A DNA stretch of 64,000 nucleotides from Limnephilus marmoratus (Eukaryota > Arthropoda > Insecta > Trichoptera > Limnephilidae): contig OU862909.1 in assembly GCA_917880885.1 (NCBI GenBank), forward strand, positions 32,424,405 to 32,488,404, read 5' to 3'. This document shows, one piece after another, positions 1 to 10,106 of the stretch (positions within the stretch are counted from its first letter, which is position 1; every line of letters starts with the position of its first letter). The translations under genes and the position numbers were made by a program. The notes beneath the pieces are model-generated. The model was not told the origin of the DNA. It did not search any database and worked only from the letters and a program-made list of their open reading frames with translations.

Positions 1-198
1 TATTCGTACTTGCTTTTATCCTTTCTACATTGTTTGATAATTTATTTCAGATGACTTATGGCTGGTTTACATAGTGCGAGCTGCTGCTTAGCCAGTAGAC
101 AGCTACTCGGCTTGTCTACTCGTACGCCAGTCGCTTGGCTCGCCTTAGCTGTCCTCACGACACGTAGTAGCTGCTGCCTAGTCTTGCAAGTTGTCGCG

Positions 199-524
199 AT
201 GTCGAATGAACGTGCTTTAATTACAAAAACTGTGATAAGGTCCATGACAACAATATTATGTCAAGAATTGGAAAATGCCCATGAAAACCTTAAAAAACAG
301 CGAAAGAAAAGGATTTGGATTAGAGACTGGATGGTTAGAAGATCTTTTTAGGAGCAATACTTACCATTTTCAAGGAGCTTTATCATGAAGACCCCCGAGA
401 ATATAAAACAGTGATAGGAGTGACACCTGACCAAGTCGAAAGACTTTTAAATTTGATAAAAACAAAAATAGAACGTCAAGACGCATTGATGAGAGATGCC
501 ATAGCAGCAAGGGTACATAAAGTT
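199..524 (+). pseudogene. Harbinger transposase, N-terminal fragment (frameshifted)
   Basis: From the ATG at 199 the frame runs through a basic stretch KRIWIRDWMVRRSF and stops at 349-351. The sense continues from 351 in another frame as GAILTIFKELYHEDPREY and then PDQVERLLNLI, ending near RDAIAARVHK. This order (aromatic-basic W-R-W motif, F/Y-E-L-D-P, then a helical Q-E/Q-LL segment) is the pattern upstream of the DDE domain in Harbinger nucleases. None of the catalytic DDE region is present. A one-base frameshift at about 349 and the abrupt junction with antisense MADF sequence near 520 show it is dead. Confidence 0.72.
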
Positions 525-693
525 ACCTCGCTGGTGTTATCTAGATGCATTTCTTTAGCAATGTATTTCAAATATGCTTTTCTCCAATCTCTATTTCTGT
601 AATTTTTATCGAAACAATTCCATAGGTTTTTTGTTCTCTGTAGTGTTTTATGAATGATGTATTATTATCAGAAGACCATCTTTCCGCAGCCAT
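525..693 (-). pseudogene. MADF-domain (Harbinger accessory protein) N-terminal fragment
   Basis: The minus-strand ATG at 693 starts MAAERWSSDNNTSFIKHYRE, which matches the start of a MADF domain (F-I-x-x-Y-R-E). After a one-base frameshift at an A-run near 610, the sense continues as KNYRNRDWRKAYLKYIAKEM, the conserved second half of helix 1/2 of MADF (Y-x-N-R-x-x-R-x-x-A-W/Y-x-x-I). MADF proteins bind DNA, and PIF/Harbinger elements often encode one beside the nuclease. It converges on the transposase fragment, as expected for the 3' to 3' arrangement of the two genes after deletion of the centre. Confidence 0.7.
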
Positions 694-1007
694 TTTGAAT
701 TCGCAAAACGCTCGTAGGCACAGCACACAAAAACACAGGTTCCGCTCACAACTGTCCGGCTGGCACTGGCGAGCTACTGCCGAACGCGTCCAAACGATGC
801 GAGTGATGACCGAGCTGCTGCCATTGCTGCCGGGCGAGCATGCGAGTGAAAACAAAAAATGTTGAAGTAACTCGGATGCGAGCTACTGTACAACTCGCAC
901 GTACGAGTTACTCGTAAGTTACGTCCAAACAGTGCGAGTTACTGCAGCGCAGTTACTCGGCAGGCTGACTCGCACGCTAGCTCGCACTGTGTAAACCAGC
1001 CATAACT

Positions 1008-1835
1008 GAAACCACATTTCTTTTCTTACTTTATTGTTTCAGTGTACAAACACTTACGATGGTGTTTTTTAAAACGAATAAAAATCATATATGTAAATAT
1101 AAACTATAAATTCATTAAAATCTGAAGAACTCTGTAACTAGGTGTGTACAGTACACGTACATAAGAGTGTCCTTTGCTATTGAAAGCTGGAAGTAAATCT
1201 TGTCAAACCTGAATGCTACATAAACAATATTCTTAGAACCATTTAAAATGTATGGAATAATATACAGACTCTTCCATATTTCCAGAGGAAATTTGAATAA
1301 GTTACTTGGAAACTAAACACTTGCATATTCATACACCATTACACGTGGAAATTCGTTTACTTCCTGTAAGTTCCGTTACAGAAAGCGTGCACTTTGCTAA
1401 CATAGGTACCTACATATGATATGGTCCACACGACAAACTTCGTGGCTTAATGTTTACGGATTCATTACCTAATTGATGCTTCTCAAAACTTCGCTAAACT
1501 GTGTATGGGATAGTTCATAAGCAGAGCTTATCTTTATATGCAAAATTTCAAACGAAAATTATTCGGAAATAATGTGATATAACATCATAAGCAGAAAATA
1601 AAAAATAAAAATCAAATATTATTAGATACCATATTATTATTTCAACTGTTGCAATGTTCGAATAGCGCTGTGTGCGTCATTTAGAGGGAACCAGTTGGCG
1701 TTTTGTACGTTTTGTACGTATTCCGTTTTCCGTTTTGTACGTTTTGTACGTATTTTGGCGTTTTGTACGTATTCCTCAATTTTCGCTCTGGATTTTAACA
1801 CTACTACAAATATTTTTTAGTCTTAATATATGAAA
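1008..1835. other. AT-rich intergenic DNA, no gene seen
   Basis: No coding or RNA signal is visible. Positions about 1695-1770 contain a short imperfect tandem of GTTTTGTACGT. Confidence 0.5.
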
Positions 1836-2497
1836 CCAAGTCGGGTTATTTACACCATTTTTAACTCAAAACCGTCTGGACCAATTTTTATGATCTTTGA
1901 TTTGTTGGATTTGTCTTCGCCCCGAAATAATTAAAACATCGGAAAAAAATTACGAAAAAATTTACGAAGAAAATTGTTTTCATCATACATTTTGTATGGA
2001 ACGAATTCTCTTATTTTGAAAAAGCTGCAGCAATATTGTGATAAGTATAATATTGAATAGTGAGTGAATTCTAAAAATTCAAAAACGTCAAATGTCAATG
2101 CGCTGATTGTTTTGCTTTTGTTTCTTAACATATAATGCTGCCCCTCTTTCTTACACACTATGTGTCAACAGTCGAAAATGAGACAAACGGTGAACGTAGG
2201 TCTGCACCCCTCCAAAGGAAAAATACGATAATTATAATAAATCTCCCTCATACGTATAAAGAAAATTAAACGCAATTCCCGTAAGTAAGTTGAAAAGTAA
2301 TAAAATCACAAAAAATATAAATCCGTACACAACGTCATCTCTGATACTGACAAAAACTAAACACGCACAGTTGCGCACAGATAACTTTTTCATTATGTTA
2401 TTTTTAACTTAATAAAAAAAAACAATTTAATTCAGCTAATCAGTTAACACAAAAGTTATTGATTCTGATGCGGTGCAAAGTTCGCCGGGTCAGCTAG
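1836..2497 (+). mobile_element. Helitron-like non-autonomous repeat, family A (copy 1)
   Basis: The stretch beginning AAGTCGGGTTATTTACACC is repeated at about 11350, followed in both copies by 'ACC..TTTTTATGATnTTTGA' and 'TTGTTGGATTTGTC'. The copy ends GGTGCAAAGTTCGCCGGGTC then AGCTAG, a CTAG-type 3' end like that of insect Helitrons. No protein is encoded. The Helitron assignment rests on the 3' end style only. Confidence 0.42.
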
Positions 2498-2552
2498 TGT
2501 ATTTATAAAATAGCAAAACTTACAGACTTATAGAATAGTTTCTTCTTAAGTC

Positions 2553-2884
2553 TTATTTTTAATTGTAAAACTAACGTTTTTAAGACAAGATTTTTTATGC
2601 ATAGCATAAAGGGTAACAATTATTATAAGCAATAATTATCAGCCTGAAACACTCATCCACATTGAAAAATCTTCCGAGAAAAGATACATGACGCCAACGG
2701 GACTTGAACCCGTGTTCAAGTCAACGGGTTCAAGTCCCGTTGGCGTCATGTATCTTTTCTCGGAAGATTTTTCAATGTGGATGAGTGTTTCAGGCTGATA
2801 ATTATTGCTTATAATAATTGTTACCCTTTATGCTATGCATAAAAAATCTTGTCTTAAAAACGTTAGTTTTACAATTAAAAATAA
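2553..2884. repeat. Perfect-looking palindrome: two SINE tails head to head
   Basis: Arms 2553-2713 and 2724-2884 (161 bp each) are reverse complements with a 10-bp spacer. Each arm holds the tRNA-like T-arm GGGTTCAAGTCCCGTTGGCG followed by the same tail as the SINE at 3090, so two truncated SINE copies face each other at their tRNA halves. The transcript would fold into a long hairpin. Confidence 0.88.
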
Positions 2885-3089
2885 TAATTAATATTTGACA
2901 AGTTTAAGTATTTCCCCAATAAATGAAGACATAATTTGTCTCGACGCCACCTAGCGAGGGATTTAACACTTACAATGTTTCTATCGCAAAAAATAAAGTT
3001 GGTTGTTTTCAGGTGGAAAAAATATAATAAGCGGTAATTGTCGAATGAAACACTAGCATATATTGAATCATTTGGCGGGTACGAGATAA

Positions 3090-3235
3090 GCCGCCATAGC
3101 TCAGTGGTCAGAGCAATCGACCGGCAATCGAGAGGACACGGGTTCAAGTCCCGTTGGCGTCATATATCTTTTCTCGGAAGATTTTTCAATGTGGATGAGT
3201 GTTTCAGGCTGATAATTATTGCTTATAATAATTGT
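3090..3235 (+). mobile_element. tRNA-derived SINE (family G)
   Basis: The head (3090-3163) folds as a tRNA: acceptor GCCGCCA/TGGCGTC with one mismatch, D-arm GCTC..GAGC, an anticodon stem with one mismatch and loop CCGGCAA, and a perfect T-arm ACGGG-TTCAAGT-CCCGT. Pol III A box TAGCTCAGTGG lies at 3097-3107 and B box GGTTCAAGTCC at 3141-3151. The tRNA part runs into about 70 bp of tail (TCTTTTCTCGGAAGATTTTT onwards) that recurs in the palindrome at 2553-2884 and, diverged, near 23790. Loop position 33 is C rather than T and the tail is repeated, so this is a SINE and not a host tRNA gene. Confidence 0.75.
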
Positions 3236-3901
3236 CTTCTTAAGTCGTTGATAAAAAAAAATGAAAATCGGCTCAGTTTTGGAGGCGGAAAATGGGGACT
3301 ACTAAAACTCGATTCTGATGATTTTATTTAGGTACTCGTATTATCAGCCGGAGGTGCTGTTACTCCTTTCACTCAATATTCGGGGGAGTAAGAGTGAGAG
3401 TGACAGCAACAAGAGGTAAAATACCAATTGTTCAAATTTCTCGGCGACCGGGTTTCCTTATTAAATGTTTTTGTGTTTAAAGCGTAGAACTCAACTAAAT
3501 GTTCTAAAATTTTATTTAAATTTAATTTAATAATATTATTATCAAGTTATGCAAGTATTTTATTTTTGTTACAGCTGTTTCGGCTTACTAGGCCATTTTA
3601 AAAGTGTAAAAAAAGGGTTTCCTCTTAATGTAAAGTATTTAATACTGGATTACGACCATCGCTCCGACTTAATTTTTCACGCTGAATTCACCATATTTAT
3701 AACTGAATGTCGTCAAACTGACTTGGTCATACTTATTTAATAAAATTAGTGATGGAAAACTAGAAAGCAAAAAATGAAATCTTGATGGTTAATTGGTTTT
3801 TCTTATTTTTTCTATAGGTACTACAAAAATGAAATGTAACGATTGTTTAAACAACAAAAAAGTAGGGTTAGGAAAAAGGCTTTGTTATTATTTTTTTATG
3901 T
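3236..3901. other. Intergenic DNA, no gene seen
   Basis: AT-rich and apparently unique; only short unsupported ORFs. Confidence 0.45.
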
Positions 3902-4112
3902 GAAGCCAGTGTGATTATGGCATCCCCAATTGGAATATGTTGTGAGGCTGAAGGTAAGTGGGGAAAGGAAGGAGATGGGGAAGAGGAAGGTGGAGAATTA
4001 CTTGGCTATTCAGATCTAGTCACCAAACATGGCTAAAGCCATTTCAGCCAACGTTTCAATTCTTAACGGTGGTCTTACACAAGGGCGATACTGAGAGTAT
4101 CTTCCACCCTGT
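3902..4112 (+). repeat. Interspersed repeat family B
   Basis: Carries the family marks CATCCCCAATTGG, GTTGTGAGG.TGAAGG, a polypurine patch, GATCTAGTCACCAAAC and CGATACTGAGAG. Other copies lie at 5341, 8757, 10575, 23412, 23628, 28950, 38926, 40757 and 54018. The opposite strand of several copies ends ATTCATGTAAAAAA, which suggests a retroposon whose sense strand is the minus strand here. Confidence 0.65.
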
Positions 4113-4479
4113 AGGTCAACAAGAGAAGTAGATAATAATAAAAAAGATGACTCCGAATAATTAAAATGGCAAAGTTTCTTACGTGTTTCAATGAACATTG
4201 TTTGCATTACTGATCAGATAAAACGAAAGAATGCACTAAATAGGGGAGGAGAGGGATCGAACGCGACGAGAAAGAAAGAGATGCAGTGAACCCGTGCGAG
4301 AAGTAATTTATTTTGCTAATTGGAAAGTCAAATTTTTGCATTTTAAACAACACATTTACTGCATGTCCAAATCAGTGATTTCCCTATGGGGAGCGTTGCA
4401 GAGACCCAGGTGATGGTCTCAGGGACAACAAAGGGGACATTAAGGACCACAAAGAGTTGCCAAGGTAATAAGAAGGCAA

Positions 4480-4985
4480 AGGGAATATTTGGTTGCTGAA
4501 CAATTTGTTATTTTATAATTTATTACTTTACATTTTGTTACTTTACAATTTGTTTCTTTACATTTTTTAACTTTATAATTCGTTACTTTAAAATTTGTTA
4601 CTTCACATTTTGTCACGATTGTTACTGTACATTTAAAAAACAATACAATTTGTTACTTTAGGTACAATTTGTAACTTTATATTTTTGAAGTTGAAACATC
4701 TTTAGCACCGTTGGGATTTGAAATTCGATGAATCGAAAAAGCGACACTTAAAAGAGACCAACATATACCTCTACATCTATAGGATTTAGCCTGCGAGAGA
4801 ATGAGATAAAATAATCGGTCTCCTCTTTTAAAACACTATATATAACAAAAGCGGAGCTTCGTAGCCTCCCCTCTCTTGTCTTGTTACTTTTCAATTTGTT
4901 GCTTTACAATGTGTTACTTTATAATTCGTTAGTTTGCAATTTTTTCACTTTACAATTTGTTACTTTAAAGTACAGATAAAAGTCA
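4480..4985. repeat. Minisatellite of TTACTTTACAATTTG units, interrupted by family E
   Basis: Repeats of roughly 15-22 bp built on TTACTTTACAATTTGT occupy about 4500-4690 and 4885-4975. They are split by a 190-bp segment that also occurs at 24525. A lysine/cysteine/threonine-rich minus-strand frame through it is a by-product of the repeat. Confidence 0.7.
4690..4880. mobile_element. Interspersed repeat family E, copy 1
   Basis: Shares TCTTTAGCACCGTTG, AGGATTTAGCCTGC.AGAG and AATGAGATA.AATAATCGGT with 24525-24735. It interrupts the minisatellite, so it probably inserted there. No coding content; class unknown. Confidence 0.5.
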
Positions 4986-5932
4986 TGTTTCGTCGATAAA
5001 ATCGTACATTTGAGCAGTACATTTTATATTATGCTTTAGCGTACAAAATACATAAAACAACCAATCGATTTACAAGACGACAGGTCATAAAGTGTTAGAA
5101 ATGGGGGCTGCGAGCCAAATAAGTTTGGGAAACTCTGTCTTAGACGGTACAAAGAAGGGAAAAGCTGGGGTCAGAAGGTTTTAAATTTTGCTGAAACTAA
5201 ACGTTATAAGTGAGTTATATTTTGCATATGTACGTGGAACGGTGATTTTACTCACAATATTTACATATTTGGTCTAATAGACTGGGATAGCAAATGATGG
5301 TACCTGGATGTGTAATGTGTACCTGGATAAGTAATAAGTATGGTAGGTAACTCTCGGTATCGCCCTGGTGAAAGACCACCATTAAGAAACGAAACGTTGA
5401 TTTAATTGGCTTTAACGATGAATGGCCTAGTAATATTTTTATTTCATTTTTTGTTGTAAATTATAAAAGTAATTATACACAATAATAACATGTTACATAT
5501 ATCATTCATTGACAGATTTAAATTACCCAGTTAGTAGAGAAGTAATCTCTATAGTCTCTTTACTTAAGTTATGTATTTGGAAAATAATAATAAAGTGTTT
5601 GAGACAAAGTGTTTGGGAATAATACTGATAATAGGTAGGTAGTACGTAGAGTTACAAAAATTGAAAAAAATACTTTCAAAAATTACTCCAAAATATTGGA
5701 CAATAAGTAAAAATACATATAATATAATAGCAACAGAATATCAGCAGAATATTAGCAACATAATACATATATCCGAAAATCATCGATAGAATAAGTCAAT
5801 CAGTTTGTTATCTGTAAAAATGTAACGTAAGTTTTTTTTAAATTTAAATTAGTTTTTCTTGTTTTTTATTAAATTAAGTAAATCGTTAAATAGCTTAAAG
5901 GCCTACGTATTCATAATAGTGTTGCAGTTGTC
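4986..5932. other. Intergenic DNA with a family B fragment
   Basis: Only 5341-5415 is recognisable: a minus-strand piece of family B (CTCTCGGTATCGCCCTGGTG, then GACCACCATTAAGAA). The remainder is AT-rich without a signal. Confidence 0.45.
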
Positions 5933-6805
5933 ATGTTGCATGTAGGTACAGATGATACTGCAATTATATTCCAAGCAAATTCATGGAATGAACTTGAAAT
6001 AACTGCTAATCATGATATTAATATCTTGAAAGAATGGTTTGACGAAAATTTATTAACATTAAACATTGAAAAAACCTATTATATACCTTTTAGTATAAAT
6101 AACAAAAAATCTCTTCCTATCGCCTTAAATATTAAAATTCATTCAAAAAAATGCACCACTAAAATATTAACATGCCAAAATAATGACTGTCTATTCATAG
6201 CAAATAAAAAAGAAATAAAATATTTGGGTGTAATAATAGATAGTAACCTTAAGTGGAAGACTCAAATTACCAATACCATAAATAGATTAAGAAAACTTAT
6301 ATACATATTTATTAATTTAAGAAATATACTTAACTTAAAAATTCTTAAAAATATATACTATGCTCTAGCCCATTCGATAATACAATACGGTATTGTTGCA
6401 TGGGGAGGAGCTTACAAAACCTCAATTTTACCGTTGGAAATTACTCAAAGATTAATAATCAAAATTATTACTAAGAAACCATCAGATTATTCAACCTCTC
6501 AACTTTTTCAAGACTTTCAAGTTTCATCTCTAAAAAATACATATATAAAAAATACACTGCTTCAAAAACACTAAGACTATTCTAATAAGTCGCACCACGC
6601 CATGGTCCGCGTTGAGAGCAATAGGCAAAACACAGTGGGTCGCTTGTGTACGCCATTAATGCATACCAGTTTTGCACAACACTACTACACGTACAATGGA
6701 GTGGTGTGGTTTAATCAACTAGCAATAGAGCTGAGATTAGAACCTGACTACAATAAATTCAAAAATAAATTAAACAATAATATCTTAAATAATTTAGCCA
6801 CTTAG
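5933..6805 (+). pseudogene. Non-LTR retrotransposon reverse transcriptase, C-terminal part
   Basis: The frame starts just before a decayed catalytic box (GTDDTAIIFQA, where YADD is expected) and continues through the post-catalytic region of LINE reverse transcriptases: NEKT-like NIEKTYYIPF, then YLGVIIDSNLKWKTQI, then HSIIQYGIVAWGGAYKTSIL. One in-frame stop at 6572-6574 precedes a further 77 codons in the same frame ending NNILNNLAT at 6805. There is no endonuclease or upstream reverse transcriptase, so the copy is 5'-truncated. The style (YLG-x-x-I-D, YGI-x-x-WGG) fits the CR1/Jockey group; the exact clade is not determined. Confidence 0.8.
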
Positions 6806-6960
6806 AACCGCATTAACCTTAAATTAACAATACTTATTTATTTTATATTTTTATATATTTTTTTTTATATTATTTTTTTTTTTTTTACACATTTGATTTA
6901 TGCAAGTACGTAAATATAATGTATGTGTTATAATTTTTAATTTTGATTTTTTTAATTTAA

Positions 6961-7157
6961 CCTGTGACAGGCCAGGAACGCGTATATGCGGGCGGATCAA
7001 ATTTCAAAAAAGAATATTGATTCAAATAATTTGGATGCGATTTTAAATTTTTTGTATAAAGAAACTGTACTAAGGAAAAAGTCAGAATAGCTTCCTCCAT
7101 TCTTGTTCTTAAGGTAATTTCCAAAAAATTTTCCAAAAAACCCTGGCCCTTGACAGG
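6961..7157. mobile_element. piggyBac-like MITE, 197 bp, TTAA target
   Basis: Terminal inverted repeats CCTGTGACAGGCCAGG and CCTGGCCCTTGACAGG sit between direct TTAA repeats (6957-6960 and 7158-7161). The sister LINE copy at 7763-8307 has an uninterrupted site near 8121, which confirms the insertion and its borders. TTAA duplication is diagnostic of piggyBac-type transposition (Kolobok also uses it). There is no coding content. Confidence 0.82.
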
Positions 7158-7379
7158 TTAAAAAATATATATATATATTTTTCTCTTCCCTTTACACACG
7201 AGTAGTTACACTCTCGTAAAGGTTATATATTATATACATATATATGTTTATACTGTTTATAATCAATGTTGCATGTTAGTATTTAATGATTTGAGTTTAA
7301 TCCGTTTGTAACCTGAAAATGTAATTACTCATGATTATATTACAGGAAGGAAGGAATTACTCATGATTATATTACATTG

Positions 7380-7718
7380 AGGAAGTTTAGTTGTTATTTG
7401 AATATTTTTTGGTAAAAGATCGAATTGACGAGGTCCAATGAAACTGATGTGTGTTTGCATTTGTTTGGTATTCGTTTGGGGGGTATAGAATACATTATTA
7501 TTTCTGAAGTTGATTCTGTTTTAATTTTTTTCGAATATTTTTCGTTTTTAAAGATATATTTCATGGTTTGCAGTATTAATAGTTTGCGGATACTAAATAG
7601 CTTAGATTGTTTGTATAACTTATCTGTCGAAAATGTTCTGCTTCCATTATGCATACTCGTTACTTGCTTGACACAAATTAAAATAAAGATGGATATGTTT
7701 TCCCAAGATACTTACTAG
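7380..7718 (-). pseudogene. LINE reverse transcriptase C-terminal fragment
   Basis: The minus-strand frame contains RTFSTDKLYKQSKLFSIRKL and then LQTMKYIFKN, closely matching the terminal segment of the element at 24885-25800 (FSTDALYKESKLFSLRKLFI). Later frameshifts break it. It is probably the downstream half of the fragment at 8345-8735, separated by the plus-strand insertion at 7763-8307. Confidence 0.7.
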
Positions 7719-7762
7719 ATTGCATTTGGTTCGGGAAGAATCATCTTGCAATCATAGATAAA

Positions 7763-8307
7763 GAGGCAAAACACAGTGGGTCGCTTGTGTACGCCATTAA
7801 TGCTTACCAGTTTTGCACAACACTACTACACGTACAATGGAGTGGTGTGGTTTAATCAACTAGCAATAGAGCTGAGATTAGAACCTGACTACAATAAATT
7901 AAAAAATAAATTAAACAATAATATCTTAAATAATTTAGCCACTTAGAACCGCATTAACCTTTAATTAACAATACTTATTCAAAAATTTAATTTAAAATTA
8001 TTATTATTTATTTATTTTTTTTTTTTTTTAATATTATTTTATTTTTTTTACACATTCGATTTATGTAAGTACGTAAATATAATGTATGTGTTATAATTTT
8101 TAATTTAAATTTTTTTAATTTTAAAAATATATATATATATTTTTCTCTTCCCTTTACACACGAGTAGTTACACTCTCGTAAAGGTTATATATTATATACA
8201 TATATATGTTTATACTGTTTATAATCAATGTTGCATGTTAGTATTTAATGATTTGAGTTTAATCCGTTTGTAACCTGAAAATGTAATTACTCATGATTAT
8301 ATTACAT
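7763..8307 (+). mobile_element. 5'-truncated LINE 3' end, second copy
   Basis: Repeats 6622-7351 from AGGCAAAACACAGTGGGTCG to ATGATTATATTACA but lacks the 197-bp MITE. It is followed by an A-rich tail (about 8310-8350). It lies inside a minus-strand LINE fragment and so is a nested insertion. Confidence 0.75.
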
Positions 8308-8344
8308 GTATATGTATATAAAAACTAATAAAAAAAAATAAAAA

Positions 8345-8735
8345 AAATATATGTTCCCAGATGTTATACTTTGTGTTGAGGACACGTCAGATTCTTTAAA
8401 AACTTTTATAATAGCATTTTTTTCAAATAGTTTTAAAACCGGTAGGACCTTAAATTCTTGGTATTTTAAGAATAACTTTAATGAACATTTTTACTATTGG
8501 ATACAAATTTGTCTTATTAATGCTTCCCCATGCGATTATGCCATATTACAACACTGACTGTACAAGAGCAAAGTAAATCATTTTAATAGTTGACAGTTTT
8601 ATGATATTTCTGAATCGTTTAAACATGTAAGTTAGTTTTCTAATTCTTTTAACACAGTTATCGGCACGTTTCTTAAATTTCATGTTACTTTCTATAGTGA
8701 TTCCTAGATATTTGACATCCGGGGTTTTCTGCTAT
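8345..8735 (-). pseudogene. LINE reverse transcriptase fragment
   Basis: Reading the minus strand from about 8735 gives YLGITIESNMKFKK, RIRKLTYMFKRF, then TIKMIYFALVQSVL, a stop, YGIIAWGSINKTNLY and KVILKIP. These are the blocks after the catalytic site in LINE reverse transcriptases. Several stops show decay. It most likely belongs to the same insertion as 7380-7718. Confidence 0.68.
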
Positions 8736-8756
8736 ATTTCACAACTATCGTTAAAT

Positions 8757-8878
8757 TTCCCACCTTCCTCTTCCCCTCTCCTTCCCTTGTCCATAGTCTT
8801 CAGCCTCAAAAAGTATTCCAATTGGGGATGCCATAGTCTCACTGGCTCCTTTTTCAGTATTCATATAAAAAAGTAGGT
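8757..8878 (-). repeat. Family B, truncated copy with A-rich tail
   Basis: Contains GTATTCCAATTGGGGATGCC and TCTCACTGGCTCC, ending ATTCATATAAAAAAG. The A-rich end suggests reverse-transcription-mediated insertion. Confidence 0.6.
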
Positions 8879-9018
8879 ATGAGTTCAACAGTTTATATGT
8901 TACATTTTTTTTTAAATTAATACATTATTTCCTTCACAGTAAACTTATTTTGTGGCACCATTTTAATTGAAAATTATTAGAATACTTAGTTTTGACCACA
9001 TTTATTGTTTAAAAAAAC

Positions 9019-9056
9019 CGACATGTTTCGTAAGCCATGACTTCATCAGAGTTTAC
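9019..9056 (-). ncRNA. Hammerhead-ribozyme-like motif (Penelope-type remnant?)
   Basis: On the minus strand CTGATGA (9043-9049) is followed by a short imperfect stem-loop AAGTC-AT-GGCTT, then CGAAAC (9025-9030) and ATGTC. This order, CUGAUGA - stem II - GAAA - stem III - GUC, is the hammerhead core, and similar motifs are known from Penelope-like retroelement termini. Two extra bases (AC) between stem II and GAAA make pairing imperfect, so it may be decayed. No Penelope protein is nearby. Confidence 0.4.
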
Positions 9057-9059
9057 TTA

Positions 9060-10106
9060 AAACCTTCGACCAAAAACTAATTATAACAATAGACATAGAC
9101 TTAAAGGTGACAGTGGATAGGCGGATGTGGGAAGGGGATGGGGACGGGTAATAGTGGAATAAAATTTACAAACGGAACAAGTTTAAGACGGGTAATTTAA
9201 AAATATTTTTTGATTATTAATAATATTTACATTCATCTTTACCCTCTTTCTAATTTTTAAGATTTCTAATTAGTCCAAATGACCATTGACACATTGCAAT
9301 GTAGTAACTCTATTCAATTTTAAAAATTAAAAGTATGATTCGTGTCCAATAAATTATTGGCAAACTCCGAGAAACTATTATATATTAAGTAAAAAAATGA
9401 TTGTGTTGTTTAACGGATTAAAAATAGAATTGATTCCATTTTCAAGGTGCAATACAAAAAGCAAACAAAAGAGTTGGTTGAATTATTATATTTATGCAAA
9501 AGCAAGTATTGATCGTCATATAAGGTCGTCTAAAGGTCATGTTTCACTTCTGAAGCAACAAGCTCTTTCCTCATAAGATAATAACAAATATTGTCTCACA
9601 AATTTTCCCACAAAATACTCAACTTTCAACGAAACACTTCGCCCCTAATACAATAAACGAGCGAAAATAATGACATTACACTAGTTGGTTGTATCATCAT
9701 ATTTTAGCAGAATGCATATTAACTTGGTTAGTTAGGTTAGTTACAAGACATGCTAATTATCCAAGATGAAGTTATTATTATGAGAATCAGAAAAGCTTTT
9801 TATGGAATATTAATATTCTCCCCATCCCTAAAAGCCCCCTAAATACCCTCCCCCCCATGCAACCCTTTAAATCACCAAAGAACTTAAATTTGAGTTGTCA
9901 ATTCACTATTCACATATTTCAGTAGGTGTTGAGAACAGAACTTCCCACAACTTAATAACTGTATTCTGAATCAGCAAAACTTTCATAAAATAAGTCAAGA
10001 AATCTTTTTTTTTTTTTTTCATTAAAAGGAAAGACAAACATTCCTGGTATACGAATAATCCAACAATATTTGAAAATCTCCTACTACCACCACAGAAAGG
10101 CAATTT
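9060..10106. other. AT-rich intergenic DNA
   Basis: No gene seen. Poly(T) runs at about 10007-10020 and 10104-10120; the second is the poly-T edge of family C. Confidence 0.45.

Larger units (their letters stand above)
57..1004. mobile_element. PIF/Harbinger-type DNA transposon, internally deleted
   Basis: The ends are inverted repeats: TATGGCTGGTTTACATAGTG at the left and its near-perfect complement at 980-1004 (24 of 25 bases). A 3-bp direct repeat, ACT, flanks the element at 54-56 and 1005-1007. Subterminal DNA on both sides is rich in short GCGAGT/ACTCG motifs. Inside are a transposase N-terminal piece on the plus strand and a MADF-like piece on the minus strand, which meet near position 520. 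Known PIF/Harbinger elements carry a DDE nuclease gene plus a Myb/MADF DNA-binding gene, and make 3-bp target duplications. At 948 bp this copy lacks the catalytic half and cannot move by itself. Confidence 0.82.
5933..7351 (+). mobile_element. 5'-truncated LINE with 3' UTR
   Basis: The reverse transcriptase fragment is followed by an AT-rich 3' UTR ending ACTCATGATTATATTACA near 7351. The last 18 bp are repeated directly after a GGAAGGAAGGAATT spacer. The 3' part is repeated at 7763-8307, which fixes the family's 3' end. Confidence 0.7.

Noticed and set aside
3090..3163. Functional tRNA gene (GGC-like anticodon)
   Set aside because: C instead of T at position 33, stem mismatches and a shared 70-bp tail repeated in the adjacent palindrome mark it as a SINE head.
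4440..4643. Lys/Thr/Cys-rich small protein on the minus strand
   Set aside because: Direct translation of the TTACTTTACAATTTG minisatellite.
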